Positions 16,659-25,324 of a stretch of 64,000 bases of DNA are shown piece after piece; within the stretch, counting starts at the first letter, position 1; each line of letters begins with the position of its first letter. The position numbers and the translations under genes were made by a program. The stretch comes from Georgenia daeguensis. GTDB lineage: Bacteria > Actinomycetota > Actinomycetes > Actinomycetales > Actinomycetaceae. The notes below the pieces were generated by a model that had not been told where the DNA came from, ran no database searches, and saw only the letters and a program-made list of their open reading frames with translations. Where the stretch lies: contig NZ_BAABBA010000010.1 in NCBI RefSeq assembly GCF_039537705.1, positions 1 through 64,000 of the forward strand, written 5' to 3'.

Positions 16659-18548
16659 CTAGGCGTTCACCTGCTGCCCGGCCGCCTCGCGTCCGGCGAT
16701 GTGCCCGAAGACGAGCCCGAGCGAGATCGTCCCGCCGGCTCCGCCGTAGAAGCCCTTGGTCGGCGCGCCTCCGGCGTTGCCGGCGGAGTACAGGCCGGGG
16801 ATGACCCTGCCCTCGGTGTCCAGCACCTGCCCGCGGGCGTCGGTCTTCGGGCCGCCGACCGTGCCGAGCGCGCTGGCCTCGACCTTGAGCGCGTAGTACG
16901 GCGCGGTGTCCACCGGCCCGAGGACGCTGGACCGGGGGCTCTTGAGGACCGGTCGCATGATGGCCGCGAGCGGACCGACGACGAGGGAGCGCAGCCGGTC
17001 GAAGTCGGCCTTCTTCGCCGTCCCGGCGGCGGCCTTGTTGGCGACCGGACCGATCAGCTTGGCGATGGCCGTCCGCGCCCTGGCCGTGGCGGCCGGGAAG
17101 AGCGCGTCGGGCGAGGCCTTGCCCAGGCGGGGGTAGTACGCGCCGAAGTAACGGTCGAAGAGCGTGCCGCCGCGGTTGAACTTCGGGTCCTGGCCGCGTG
17201 CGGCGTGGGGGTTGAACTCGTCGACGGTGCGGAGCAGGCCGACCTCGTCCACCCCGATCTGGGCCGCCAGGCCCGCCAGGGTGTCGGCGCGGTGGAGGTA
17301 CTCGGGCACCTCGCCGCCGGGCGTGACGCCGAAGATGCCGAACTTCTCCCAGTAGTTCTGGTCGAAGATGAGCCAGGCCTCGGCGTTCGGCTTCTCGCCG
17401 GTCGCCGGGTCGGTCTCGCTCATGATGGCGCCGAACTGGTCGTACGCGAGGGCCTCGTTGGCGAAGCGCTCACCCTTGCGGTTGACCATGATGCTGTGCG
17501 GGAGCGCACGCTCGCCGAGGAACACGCGGGCGAGCGGGCGGCCCTCGAGCTCCTCGCCGGGCAGCTGGACGCCGGGCATCCACCACGCGTCCTCCATGCC
17601 GGTGAGGTCGGCCCCGATCTCCTCGGCCAGCTGCACCGCGATGCCGTCGTGGCCCTTGGGCGAGACCTGCGTGCCGAACGGTGCGCCGAGGTGCTTGGTG
17701 GTGAGCTCGTCGTTGGTCTCGTAGCCGCCGGTGGTGAGCAGCACCCCCCTGGTCGCGCGGACCGTCCGCTCGACGCCGTCGGCCCGGACGACGACGCCGC
17801 TCACCCCGGACTCGTCCGTGACGAGCCTGACCGCCGGCGCCTCGACGCGGACGTCGACGCCGTTGCGCAGGCTCGCGTCGAGCAGGGCGCCGACCAGGGC
17901 CGGCCCGGCCATCCACACGTCGTCGGGGCTGATGCCGTTGAGCATCCAGAACGGGAGCGGGTTCTTGGCCATGCCGGTCGTCAGGGCCGGGCGCACGTAC
18001 TTGGCGGCCTCCCCCAGCCGCTCGGGCGAGAAGGGTCCGGGGAAGAGCGCCCGCCCGACGGACGCACCGTCGATGTCGGACCGGTAGTCCGGCCAGATCG
18101 CCGGGATCCACCCGAAGGCCGTGTGCTCCTCGATGTAGCGGGCGACGTGGGGGCCGGTCTGGAGGAAGGTCTCGACGATGTCGTGGTCGAGGGTCTTGTC
18201 CCGGCCCTGGCCGTACATGTAGCGCCGGACCTGGTCGAGGTCATCGCGCACCTTGAGCTGCTTGGTCGAGAAGCCGTGGTTCGGGATCCAGGCGGCCCCG
18301 GCGGAGATGCCGGTGGCACCCCCGACGAGCTCGCGGGACTCGACGACGAGCACCCGCGCACCCTGCTTCGCGGCGGTGAGCGCGGCCATCAGCCCCGCCC
18401 CGCCGGATCCGACGATCGCCACGTCCACCTCGTCGGGGAGGCCCAGCTGCGACACGGTCCCGATGGAGCCGCGGTGCGTCGTCGCGCGAGCGCCCGCCCC
18501 GCCGAGGCCCTGGGAGCGAGCCGCTGCCTTCTTGCCGTCGGACTGCAT
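16659..18548 (-). CDS. FAD-binding oxidoreductase, 3-ketosteroid dehydrogenase/fumarate-reductase-like
   Basis: A 629-residue flavoprotein starting at the ATG at 18548, behind AGAGGAG. The longer open frame to 19004 is a shadow of the neighbouring gene. An N-terminal tail of about 35 residues precedes VAIVGSGGAGLMAALTAAKQGARVLVVE, the FAD site, followed by GGATGISAGAAWIPN and a C-terminal GLYSAGNAGGAPTKGFYGGAG with GGTISLGLVFGHIAG. This is the fumarate reductase/KstD superfamily, which dehydrogenates or reduces activated C-C bonds of steroids and similar ketones. Exact substrate unknown. Two palindromes lie in its promoter. Confidence 0.85.
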   Translation of the reverse strand: MQSDGKKAAARSQGLGGAGARATTHRGSIGTVSQLGLPDEVDVAIVGSGGAGLMAALTAAKQGARVLVVESRELVGGATGISAGAAWIPNHGFSTKQLKVRDDLDQVRRYMYGQGRDKTLDHDIVETFLQTGPHVARYIEEHTAFGWIPAIWPDYRSDIDGASVGRALFPGPFSPERLGEAAKYVRPALTTGMAKNPLPFWMLNGISPDDVWMAGPALVGALLDASLRNGVDVRVEAPAVRLVTDESGVSGVVVRADGVERTVRATRGVLLTTGGYETNDELTTKHLGAPFGTQVSPKGHDGIAVQLAEEIGADLTGMEDAWWMPGVQLPGEELEGRPLARVFLGERALPHSIMVNRKGERFANEALAYDQFGAIMSETDPATGEKPNAEAWLIFDQNYWEKFGIFGVTPGGEVPEYLHRADTLAGLAAQIGVDEVGLLRTVDEFNPHAARGQDPKFNRGGTLFDRYFGAYYPRLGKASPDALFPAATARARTAIAKLIGPVANKAAAGTAKKADFDRLRSLVVGPLAAIMRPVLKSPRSSVLGPVDTAPYYALKVEASALGTVGGPKTDARGQVLDTEGRVIPGLYSAGNAGGAPTKGFYGGAGGTISLGLVFGHIAGREAAGQQVNA

Positions 18549-18606
18549 GAGATGTACTCCTCTCGGCCGGCCATGGTGCAGCCGGCCACGATTACTCCGA
18601 ACAATT

Positions 18607-18620
18607 GATGCGTACGCATC
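18607..18620. promoter_or_regulatory. GATGCGTACGCATC perfect palindrome upstream of the FAD oxidoreductase gene
   Basis: A 14-bp perfect palindrome 59 bp before the ATG at 18548. Its position suits a repressor site, but the regulator is unknown. Confidence 0.55.
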
Positions 18621-18649
18621 GACGTGTCCAGGGCAACCCCGGGGAGCAG

Positions 18650-18662
18650 CCGGAAATTCCGG
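18650..18662. promoter_or_regulatory. CCGGAAATTCCGG palindrome
   Basis: A symmetrical 13-bp site about 100 bp upstream of the KstD-like gene. It is the third copy of the element also found before the SRPBCC and SDR genes. Confidence 0.45.
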
Positions 18663-18708
18663 TTCCGGACTCGACAGTCGTGAAACAGAGTGGCGGGAGA
18701 CCGGCCCG

Positions 18709-19629
18709 CTACCGCAGCGGCGGCTCGGGCCCTGCGACGAGAGGCTCGAGCATGTGGCCGGCCCACTCGTACGCCTGCAGGTACGCCTCGTAGACGGAGA
18801 AGGTGCTGGGCCGCTCGATCTCCAGGAGCAGGTCACCGTCGAAGCAGCCGGGCAGCGCGGCGAGGACGCGGTCGAACGGGACGACGCCGGCGCCGGGCTC
18901 GGCCCAGAGCCGCCGGGTGGCGACGAGCTCGGGATAGCTCTTGCCACGCCCGCGCCGGGTGGGCTGCACGTAGTCGGCGTAGACGTCGGAGAGGTGGACG
19001 GCACCGACGCGGTCGGCGTAGCGGGCCACCATGTCGGCCGGGTCCATGCCGGCCCACCGCAGGTGACCGGTGTCCGGGCCGAAGCCGACGACGTCGGGCC
19101 CGAGCTGGTCCAGCGCGGCGACGACCTCGGCCTCCGTCTCGACCAGCCCGCCCACCCGTGGGTGGAGCAGCGGGCGCAGGCCCTCCGCCCCGAGCACGCG
19201 GGCCGTCTCGCCGATCTCCTCGAGGGCGCGGGCGAAGGCCTCCCTGTCGTGCTTGGCGCCGACCGCCGGGCGGGCCACCCGTGCCGGGACCGGGTCGGGC
19301 AGCAGCATCACGCGGTCCAGCCCCAGGGCGGTGTGCTGGGCGGCGGTGCGGCGGGCACGCTCCAGGATGCCCGGCAACGTCTCTGCGCCGTCGAACGTGG
19401 CGGCGAAGACTCCGGTGGCCGGAGTGAGCTGGTAGACGCCGAGCCAGTGCGCGTAGTCGTCCAGCGGGAGGTCGTCCGGGACGTCCACGCGCACGGCGGT
19501 GAAGCCGATGTCGTGCAGGTCGGCGTAGCACTGTGCCATCTGCTCGAGGGGGGTGGTGTCCACCGAGCCCCACAGGTACCCCAGGGTGCTGACGGCCAGG
19601 CGCGGCCGGGTGGTCGTTCGGGTCGTCAT
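18709..19629 (-). CDS. sugar phosphate isomerase/epimerase-like TIM barrel
   Basis: A 306-residue xylose-isomerase-like barrel protein: an N-terminal strand (RLAVSTLGYLWGSVD), a GLRPLLHPRVGGLVETEAE segment where the metal Glu is expected but His-Pro is read, a VVGFGPDTGHLRWAGMDP segment with Asp and His metal ligands, and GDLLLEIERP with the C-terminal Glu. It is transcribed alone, or with the KstD-like gene 160 bp downstream. Function could be isomerase, epimerase or dehydratase. Confidence 0.72.
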   Translation of the reverse strand: MTTRTTTRPRLAVSTLGYLWGSVDTTPLEQMAQCYADLHDIGFTAVRVDVPDDLPLDDYAHWLGVYQLTPATGVFAATFDGAETLPGILERARRTAAQHTALGLDRVMLLPDPVPARVARPAVGAKHDREAFARALEEIGETARVLGAEGLRPLLHPRVGGLVETEAEVVAALDQLGPDVVGFGPDTGHLRWAGMDPADMVARYADRVGAVHLSDVYADYVQPTRRGRGKSYPELVATRRLWAEPGAGVVPFDRVLAALPGCFDGDLLLEIERPSTFSVYEAYLQAYEWAGHMLEPLVAGPEPPLR

Positions 19630-19778
19630 CGTGGGGCCTCGCCTGGCGGATCGGTCGGTGTCTGCGATCAGACTGTGCCACCGCCGTCACTCTGCCCACT
19701 GGTTGCCGTTTGTTGCCCGAAATGCCGCGTTTTCACGCCGGCCAGACCGGCGCACGCGCCGCCCTCGCCCCCTCCCAC

Positions 19779-19850
19779 GCCGAGCAAGAAGTTCTGTGCC
19801 GAGAAAGAAGGTCTGATCCCGCTTGCTCGGCACAAGACCTCTTGCTCGGC
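19779..19850. repeat. Nested inverted array of four GCCGAGCAAGA-type 19-bp units
   Basis: Two direct units (19779-19797 and 19798-19816) are followed by two inverted units (19813-19831 and 19832-19850), all variants of GCCGAGCAAGAAGTTCTGT. The outer pair differs at only three of 19 positions, so the 72-bp block can fold into a long hairpin. It lies just downstream of the siderophore-interacting protein gene and might end its transcript, but the repeat structure is more complex than a plain terminator. Confidence 0.7.
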
Positions 19851-19876
19851 CGGGAGCGCCAGGCCGCCGCGAGCGC

Positions 19877-20716
19877 CTACTCGGCGTCGTCGGGGTCCAC
19901 CGGGGCGTGGTGGTCGTGGTTGGCGACACCGCGCTTCCAGTAGCCGCTGCACTCCACGGTCGAGGCGTCCAGGGCGAGCTCGCGGCGCAGGTAGCGGCGG
20001 ATCGGCCGCAGTGTGCCGGCCTCGCCCCCGAACCACCAGAAGACGAGCCCCTGGGCGGGCGGGAGGGCGCGCACCGCGTCCTCGAGAAGGGAGGTGGTGC
20101 CGGGCACGTCGTCGCCGCGGTGCAGCCAGGTGATCCGGCGGCCGGGCCCGGCAAGCCCCGCGAGATAGGCCTCGTCGTCGGCGTCCTGGATCTCGGCGAG
20201 CACGGTGACGTCGGCGTCGCCGGGCAGGATCCGCAGCCAGCGCGAGAGCGCGGGCAGCGCGGACTCGTCGCCGCCGAGGACGAACCGGTCGGCGCCGGTC
20301 GGTGCCAGCTTGGAGCCCCGCGGGCCGGCGACGACGATCTGGTCCCCCGCGCTCACGCGCGCGGCCCAGCCGGCGGCGGGTCCGCCGTCGCCGTGGAGGA
20401 AGAAGTCCAGCTCGAGCTCGCCGTCGTCGTTGACCAGCGGCGTGTAGTCGCGGCTGACGAGCTCGACACCCTGGGGCCGCTCGATGCCGCCGCCCGGCGC
20501 GACCCGGGGGGCGTGGAGCTCACCGGTGTCCGGGTGCGGGAAGAACACCTTGACGTGGTCGGCGGGGCCGTCGCTGGCGAAGCCGTCCATCGGGCCGGCG
20601 AGCGTCACGCGGCGCATGCGGGGCGTGACGTCGCGCCAGCGGGCGACGGTCATCGGGCGGACGGCGAACTCGCGGCGGACGCGCTCACGGACGAGCGCGG
20701 GAGAGGAGAGGTTCAT
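19877..20716 (-). CDS. siderophore-interacting protein (ViuB-type FAD reductase)
   Basis: A 279-residue ferric-siderophore reductase-like protein. The N-terminal FAD barrel has SRDYTPL (about residues 85-91). The C-terminal NAD(P)H-like domain has VVAGPRGSK and FWWFGGEAGTLRPIRRYLRREL. Family members reduce or release iron from imported siderophores in the cytosol. No IdeR iron box (TTAGG...CCTAA) is visible upstream. A GC-rich 8-bp hairpin (20772-20792) and a 14-bp palindrome (20862-20875) lie in the 540-bp region in front. No siderophore transporter adjoins it. Confidence 0.9.
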   Translation of the reverse strand: MNLSSPALVRERVRREFAVRPMTVARWRDVTPRMRRVTLAGPMDGFASDGPADHVKVFFPHPDTGELHAPRVAPGGGIERPQGVELVSRDYTPLVNDDGELELDFFLHGDGGPAAGWAARVSAGDQIVVAGPRGSKLAPTGADRFVLGGDESALPALSRWLRILPGDADVTVLAEIQDADDEAYLAGLAGPGRRITWLHRGDDVPGTTSLLEDAVRALPPAQGLVFWWFGGEAGTLRPIRRYLRRELALDASTVECSGYWKRGVANHDHHAPVDPDDAE

Positions 20717-21259
20717 CGTCGGTCAGGAGACACGGCCTGTCCGGCCGATGCCCCGTTCCCCTTTCGGTCGTGCGTGCGGTCCTTCCGCACGCGGGTGGTG
20801 GTCGTGGCGTCAGCGCCCCGGCCGGAGCAGGTCGAAGAGCGCGCCTGGCGCCGGCCGAGCACCTGCTCGAGCAGGACGATCTCCGCCGCCTCGACAGCGC
20901 CTCGAGGTCGGAGTCCTCTGCCGGCGATGACGAGACGCCAGGCGGCAACAGACCGTCGGGGGTCGGCGGCGGGGCAGCGGGGACATGCCGACCACAACGT
21001 ACCTCTCACACGCCTGCCGCTGTGACGTCGCCCGAGAACCGGGTAGCGAGTTGCAGCGGCTGCCCGATCCTCGTGCACGTGGCTCGTGGCCGCGATGTCG
21101 TCGAGGTCCGGCAGCCAGCTCATCTCCCAATCGCCGACGGCGACCGGGCCTCCAGGATGGGTCTGCACCGCTCGTACCGGCGGACGGTGTACTGGAACGC
21201 CTCGTGGTCCTCGGGCCTACCCGGAACCGGTGGGCGTGGCGTGAGCGGTCGCCAAGCCG
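20717..21259. other. 543-bp intergenic stretch; no convincing gene
   Basis: All frames across this stretch give composition-biased translations without homology that I recognise and without a ribosome site. It contains the hairpin GCGTGCGG-TCCTT-CCGCACGC (20772-20792) and the palindrome CCTGCTCGAGCAGG (20862-20875). It may hold the promoter of the siderophore-interacting protein gene and the decayed remains of another gene. Confidence 0.4.
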
Positions 21260-22054
21260 TCAGACGCAGGTCATCAGCTTCGCGGCGGTGCTGTGGAGCA
21301 GCGGGACGATCGTCATGACCGTGTCGATGGTGAGGCGCGAGTCGGGGCCGAGGATGGAGAGCGCCATCGGCACGGGCGCCTCGGGGACCGAGACCGCGAT
21401 GCTGCGCAGGCCCTTCTCGGACTCGCCGTCGTCCACCGCGAAGCCCTGCTTCTCGATGGTGGCCAGCTCCTCCTTCAGCTCGGGGAAGGACGAGATCGTA
21501 CGGGGCGTGTAACCGAGCATCTGGGTGCGCGTCATCAGGTGCTTCACCTGGCTGAGCGGAAGCTGCGCGAGGATCGCCTTCCCGACGGCGGTGCAGTGGA
21601 GCGGCGAACGATGCCCGACCTCGATGGTCATCCGCATCGCGAACCTCGAGGGTGCCTGGGCGACGAAGGCGGCGCTCTCGCCGTCCAGCGCGGCCAGACC
21701 GGCGGTCTCCCCCACGATCTCCACGAGCTCCTCGAGGAAGGGGTCCGCGCACGCGCCCAGCATCCGCGAGGCCACCGCCCCCAGGCCGATGAGCCGGGGC
21801 CCCAGCGCGTACCCCCGCTCCTGCAGGCGGCGGACGTACCCCTCCGACACCATCGAGTTGACGACGCGGTATGTGGTCGGCAGGGGGAGCCCGGACTGGC
21901 TGGCCAGGTCGCTGACCGACATCGAGCCGCCGTTGGCCGCCATCAGCTCGAGCAGCTGGAACGCCCGGGTGAGCGACTGCATGCGCTGCTCGCTCCGGTC
22001 GCCGTCCGGCACCTCGGGCGTCTCGTGCGCCTCCAGCTTGGGTGCAAGACTCAT
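21260..22054 (-). CDS. IclR-family transcriptional regulator
   Basis: A 264-residue IclR protein: a winged helix with MSVSDLASQSGLPLPTTYRVV (about residues 45-65), then an effector domain with LHCTAVGKAILAQ and GLRSIAVSVPE. It lies 48 bp downstream of the Trx reductase fusion gene on the same strand and close to the Dpp/UGSC operon, so it is a candidate regulator of one of these. A TGAAA-GG-TTTCA site near 31642 has IclR-operator-like symmetry and could be its target, but this is a guess. Confidence 0.88.
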   Translation of the reverse strand: MSLAPKLEAHETPEVPDGDRSEQRMQSLTRAFQLLELMAANGGSMSVSDLASQSGLPLPTTYRVVNSMVSEGYVRRLQERGYALGPRLIGLGAVASRMLGACADPFLEELVEIVGETAGLAALDGESAAFVAQAPSRFAMRMTIEVGHRSPLHCTAVGKAILAQLPLSQVKHLMTRTQMLGYTPRTISSFPELKEELATIEKQGFAVDDGESEKGLRSIAVSVPEAPVPMALSILGPDSRLTIDTVMTIVPLLHSTAAKLMTCV

Positions 22055-22102
22055 GGCATCCTCCGGTCCTCGTGCCGATCGACAGACATCACGCTCTCCC
22101 TC

Positions 22103-23494
22103 TCATGGCGTGGCGAGCTGGAGGAGCTCTCCGAGCTCCGCGACGAGGCTGGACTTCGTCCTGGCGCCCACGATCGTGTGGACGACCTCGCCGCCGCGGA
22201 ACAGCTTGAGCGTGGGCATGGACCCGATGGCGTACCTCTCAGCGGTCAGCGGGCTCTCGTCGACGTCGACCTTCCGCACCGCAAGCACTCCCTCGTACTC
22301 GCGGGCGAAGTCGTTCAGCGCCGGGAACATCAGCTGGCACGCGCTGCACCAGGTCGCCCAGAAGTCGACGAGCACGGGCTGGTCGTGCTCCAGCACCTCG
22401 CTCGCGAAGGTGTCGTCGTTGACGGGCTGCACGTCGTTCGCAGTCATCTTCCTCGTCCCCTCCGTCGCGGGCAGGACCGCCTGGATCGCGGTTCGAGCCA
22501 CGTCCGTCGGCCCTGTCGCCACCGTACTCGCGGGGCTAAAGGCCCGGCTATCTGACGGCACCCCGAGGTCGCCGAGGTACCGCTGGGCGTCCAGAGCTGC
22601 GGCGCAGCCGCTCCCCGCAGCGGTGATCGCCTGGCGGTACCGCGCATCCACGACGTCGCCGCACGCGAAGACGCCGGGCAGGCTGGTCGCCGTGGTCGGG
22701 GACTGCACGCTGATGTGGCCGCCGGCCGTCAGCTCGAGCTGGCCTCTGAACAGGTCGCTCCTGGGGACGTGCCCGATCGCGATGAAGAGGCCGTCTACCA
22801 GCAGCTCGCCGAGGTCACCGGACCGAGCGTCGGCAAGCTGGACCCCCCTGAGCCTGTCCTCTCCCACCAGGCCGATCACCTCCTTGTTCCACGCGAAGGA
22901 GATGCGCGGGTTCGCGCGCGCCCGGTCCTGCATCACGGCCGAGGCGCGCAGGGCGTCTCGTCGGTGGATGATGGTCACCGAGCGGGCGAAACGGGTGAGG
23001 AACAGGGCCTCCTCCACGGCGGAGTCCCCGCCGCCGACCACGGCGACGTCCTTCTCCTTGTAGAACGCCCCGTCGCAGGTGGCGCACCAGGAGACCCCGT
23101 ACCCGGTCAGTCGCGCCTCGTCGCTCAGTCCCAGCTCGCGATAGCCGGCACCGGTAGCGACGATCACAGCCCGCACCTCGTACTCCGCGCCGCTCTCGGT
23201 ACGGAGCCGCTTGGTCTCAGACGCCAGGTCCACCTCGACGACGTCCTCCGTCACGAGCTCGGCGCCGAACTCCTCGGCCTGCCGGCGAAGCAGCGCCATG
23301 AGGTCGGGTCCCTGGATGCCGCCCGGAAACCCGGGGAAGTTCTCCACGCCCGTGGTGGACATCAGCGCGCCACCGGCGCTGATCGACCCCTCGAGGACGA
23401 GCGGCGCGAGGTTGGCGCGTGCGGCGTACAGGGCGGCTGTGTATCCCGCAGGGCCGGATCCGATGATCGCGACCGCTCGGACTTCAGGCGACAC
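22103..23494 (-). CDS. trxB: thioredoxin reductase-thioredoxin fusion with a CSAC thioredoxin site
   Basis: The start is GTG at 23494 behind GAGGAG with six bases between. The frame can extend 15 residues further. Residues 1 to about 320 are TrxB: FAD motif GSGPAG (about 12-17), redox motif CATC (137-140), NADP motif GGGDSA and the C-terminal GDVVDARYRQAITAAGSGCAAA. A roughly 35-residue linker leads to a thioredoxin domain (about 360-463) with DFWATW and cis-Pro (MPT), but the active site reads CSAC (383-386) instead of CGPC. Reductase-thioredoxin fusions exist in Mycobacterium leprae. It neighbours the UGSC-protein operon, for which it could supply electrons. Confidence 0.88.
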   Translation of the reverse strand: MSPEVRAVAIIGSGPAGYTAALYAARANLAPLVLEGSISAGGALMSTTGVENFPGFPGGIQGPDLMALLRRQAEEFGAELVTEDVVEVDLASETKRLRTESGAEYEVRAVIVATGAGYRELGLSDEARLTGYGVSWCATCDGAFYKEKDVAVVGGGDSAVEEALFLTRFARSVTIIHRRDALRASAVMQDRARANPRISFAWNKEVIGLVGEDRLRGVQLADARSGDLGELLVDGLFIAIGHVPRSDLFRGQLELTAGGHISVQSPTTATSLPGVFACGDVVDARYRQAITAAGSGCAAALDAQRYLGDLGVPSDSRAFSPASTVATGPTDVARTAIQAVLPATEGTRKMTANDVQPVNDDTFASEVLEHDQPVLVDFWATWCSACQLMFPALNDFAREYEGVLAVRKVDVDESPLTAERYAIGSMPTLKLFRGGEVVHTIVGARTKSSLVAELGELLQLATP

Positions 23495-23665
23495 GGGTAA
23501 CTCCTCAGGTGTTGGTGCGCGGGTGTTCCCTGAACGCACAGGCGGAGACCGGGGTGGAGCACCGACCGGACGGGGACGAGAACGCCGACCGGAAGGAGAT
23601 GGAGCACCGCCGGAAGGGGCGAAGCACTACGGGAAGTCGTGAGCCACGGCAGCTCCCCGGTCTTG

Positions 23666-23701
23666 CCGGGTTCCGGCGGGCAGGTGCCCGCCGGAACCCG
23701 G
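23666..23701. terminator. Strong hairpin downstream of the Dpp-type binding protein gene
   Basis: A perfect 17-bp stem, 23666-23682 with 23685-23701, two bases between the arms and only 5 bases after the minus-strand stop at 23707. It ends the 25-31 kb peptide-ABC/UGSC operon. Confidence 0.82.
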
Positions 23702-23706
23702 TGGAT

Positions 23707-25299
23707 CTAGCAGTCCAGCTTGATCTCCGCGACGGCCAGCTTCTGGAACGTCGCTGGGTTCGGGGTGTACTGCACGCACTCGTTCGCGGTGATGAGCGTG
23801 TCGGTCGTGTACGCGACAGGCACCAGGAAGGTCATCTCGTCGTGGGCGTACCGTGCTGCATCCTGCAGGAGGCTCTCCCGCTCGTCGCCGCTGGCGGCGC
23901 CGGCGGCGTCGAGCATCTGCTGGAACGTCTCGTCGCAGACCGGCGACTGCGGGGCTCCGCAGCCCAGCTTGCCGGCGAGGCTGAGATGGGCGTCACCGAG
24001 CGAGTTCCCGTGCACGTTGACGATCATCATCGGCAGTGCGGCGGGGTCCTGCGGAGCCTCGAACCGGTCCCGGTACTGCTCGAACTCCATCACCACGGTC
24101 CGGGCCTTGAGGCCCACCTCGCCGAGCATGGCCGCGAGCGTGTCCATGGTCTCGGAACCGTTGGAGTTGCGGAGCCCCGCGCGGCCGAGAATCTCGATCT
24201 CGCGGTCCACGTCGACGCCGTCGGCCTTGGCCTCGGCGATGAGCCGCCTGGCCTCGTCGGGGTCGTACTCCCACGTCACGTCGGGGTTGTAGCCGACCAC
24301 GTTGGGCAGGAAGATCTCGCTGGCGGGCTCCCCCTTGCCGCCGAAGACGTTGTCGATGAACGTCTGCCGGTCGATGGCGAGGTTCACGGCCTTGCGGACC
24401 CGTGCGTCGTCGAACGGCGGGACCTCGCTGTCCAGCCGCGCGTAGAGCGTCTCCGAGATGGTGTAGGTCTGCGCGTTGGGTGCGTCGGCGTCCTGTGCGG
24501 TGATCGACATGGCGAGGTCCACCTCCCCGGTCGAGGCCATGGCCGCGCGCACCGCGCTCTCACTGCGGAAGATGTACTCGACCTCCTCGACGTCGGGCGC
24601 CTCTCCCCAGTAGTCCGCGTACCGCTCCATGGTGAAGGACTGGTCGGGGGTGTAGTTGACGAACTGGTACGGGCCGGTGCCCACCGGGTCGGTGACCTCG
24701 GCCAGCGGGTCGTCGGTGGGGGCCCCGATCGGGGTGAACGCGAGCCGGCGCGGCAGGATCGGGTCCGGTGAGCCGAGGTCGATCGCGAGGGTGTGCTCGT
24801 CGACCGCGCTGACCGAGGTGATGTCGGAGGTCAGGACGCTCTCGAGCACGTAGCAGTCCGTCGCCGGGTCCAGCACCCGGTTCAACCACCACGCCGCGGC
24901 CTCGGCGTCGAAGGGCTGCCCGTCGTGGAAGGTGACGCCCTCCCGGAGGGTGAAGAGCCACCGGGTCGCGCTCTCCTCGGTCCACTCCACCGCCAGCAGC
25001 GGTTCGAGCTCGCCGGTCTCGCCGTTGGCCCGCACCAGCGGCTCCGTGATGTTCTCCTGGAGGAGCTGGTTGTTGTCCCCGTCGCAGGTGTCGAGGGTCC
25101 CCTCCTTCGGGGGGTTGGCCATCACGATCCGCAGGGCGGCGTCGGAGCTGCCGCCCGTCGTACCGGCCTCCCCCGCCCCTCCGGCGGAGCAGGCGGTGAG
25201 CGCGACCGCCGCCAGTGCGGCGACGGCCGTACCGGCCGCGGATCGACGTGGGGTCCGGGATCGGTGCTGCACGAGGTCCCTAGATGTCGTCATTGACAT
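23707..25299 (-). CDS. ABC transporter substrate-binding lipoprotein, family 5 (DppA/OppA-like)
   Basis: A 530-residue extracytoplasmic binding protein. The signal has two Arg-rich turns and Cys37 in LTAC. The body has the family pattern: LLQENITEPLVRAN, WLFTLREGVTFHDGQPFDAEAAAWWLNRV, TGPYQFVNYTPDQSFTMERY, and RVRKAVNLAIDRQ. These proteins carry peptides, nickel or other cargo to the permeases. Here the permeases and both ATPases lie upstream in the same minus-strand operon, with NifU-like and UGSC genes in between. The substrate is unknown and may be the UGSC enzyme's substrate. A second ATG six bases downstream is also possible. Confidence 0.9.
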   Translation of the reverse strand: MSMTTSRDLVQHRSRTPRRSAAGTAVAALAAVALTACSAGGAGEAGTTGGSSDAALRIVMANPPKEGTLDTCDGDNNQLLQENITEPLVRANGETGELEPLLAVEWTEESATRWLFTLREGVTFHDGQPFDAEAAAWWLNRVLDPATDCYVLESVLTSDITSVSAVDEHTLAIDLGSPDPILPRRLAFTPIGAPTDDPLAEVTDPVGTGPYQFVNYTPDQSFTMERYADYWGEAPDVEEVEYIFRSESAVRAAMASTGEVDLAMSITAQDADAPNAQTYTISETLYARLDSEVPPFDDARVRKAVNLAIDRQTFIDNVFGGKGEPASEIFLPNVVGYNPDVTWEYDPDEARRLIAEAKADGVDVDREIEILGRAGLRNSNGSETMDTLAAMLGEVGLKARTVVMEFEQYRDRFEAPQDPAALPMMIVNVHGNSLGDAHLSLAGKLGCGAPQSPVCDETFQQMLDAAGAASGDERESLLQDAARYAHDEMTFLVPVAYTTDTLITANECVQYTPNPATFQKLAVAEIKLDC

Positions 25300-25324
25300 G
25301 CCTTTCGGAGAGGGGGGCTTGGGG

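Noticed and set aside
18549..19004. N-terminal extension of the KstD-like gene
   Set aside because: It overlaps the TIM-barrel gene in another frame, and the ATG at 18548 has a good ribosome site.
19779..19850. CRISPR-like array
   Set aside because: Units are adjacent and inverted with no regular unique spacers, and no cas genes are near.
20717..20800. IdeR iron box for the siderophore-interacting protein gene
   Set aside because: No TTAGG...CCTAA-like palindrome is found upstream.
20713..21318. Short frames in the gap before the siderophore-interacting protein gene
   Set aside because: Low-complexity products without motif or ribosome site on either strand.
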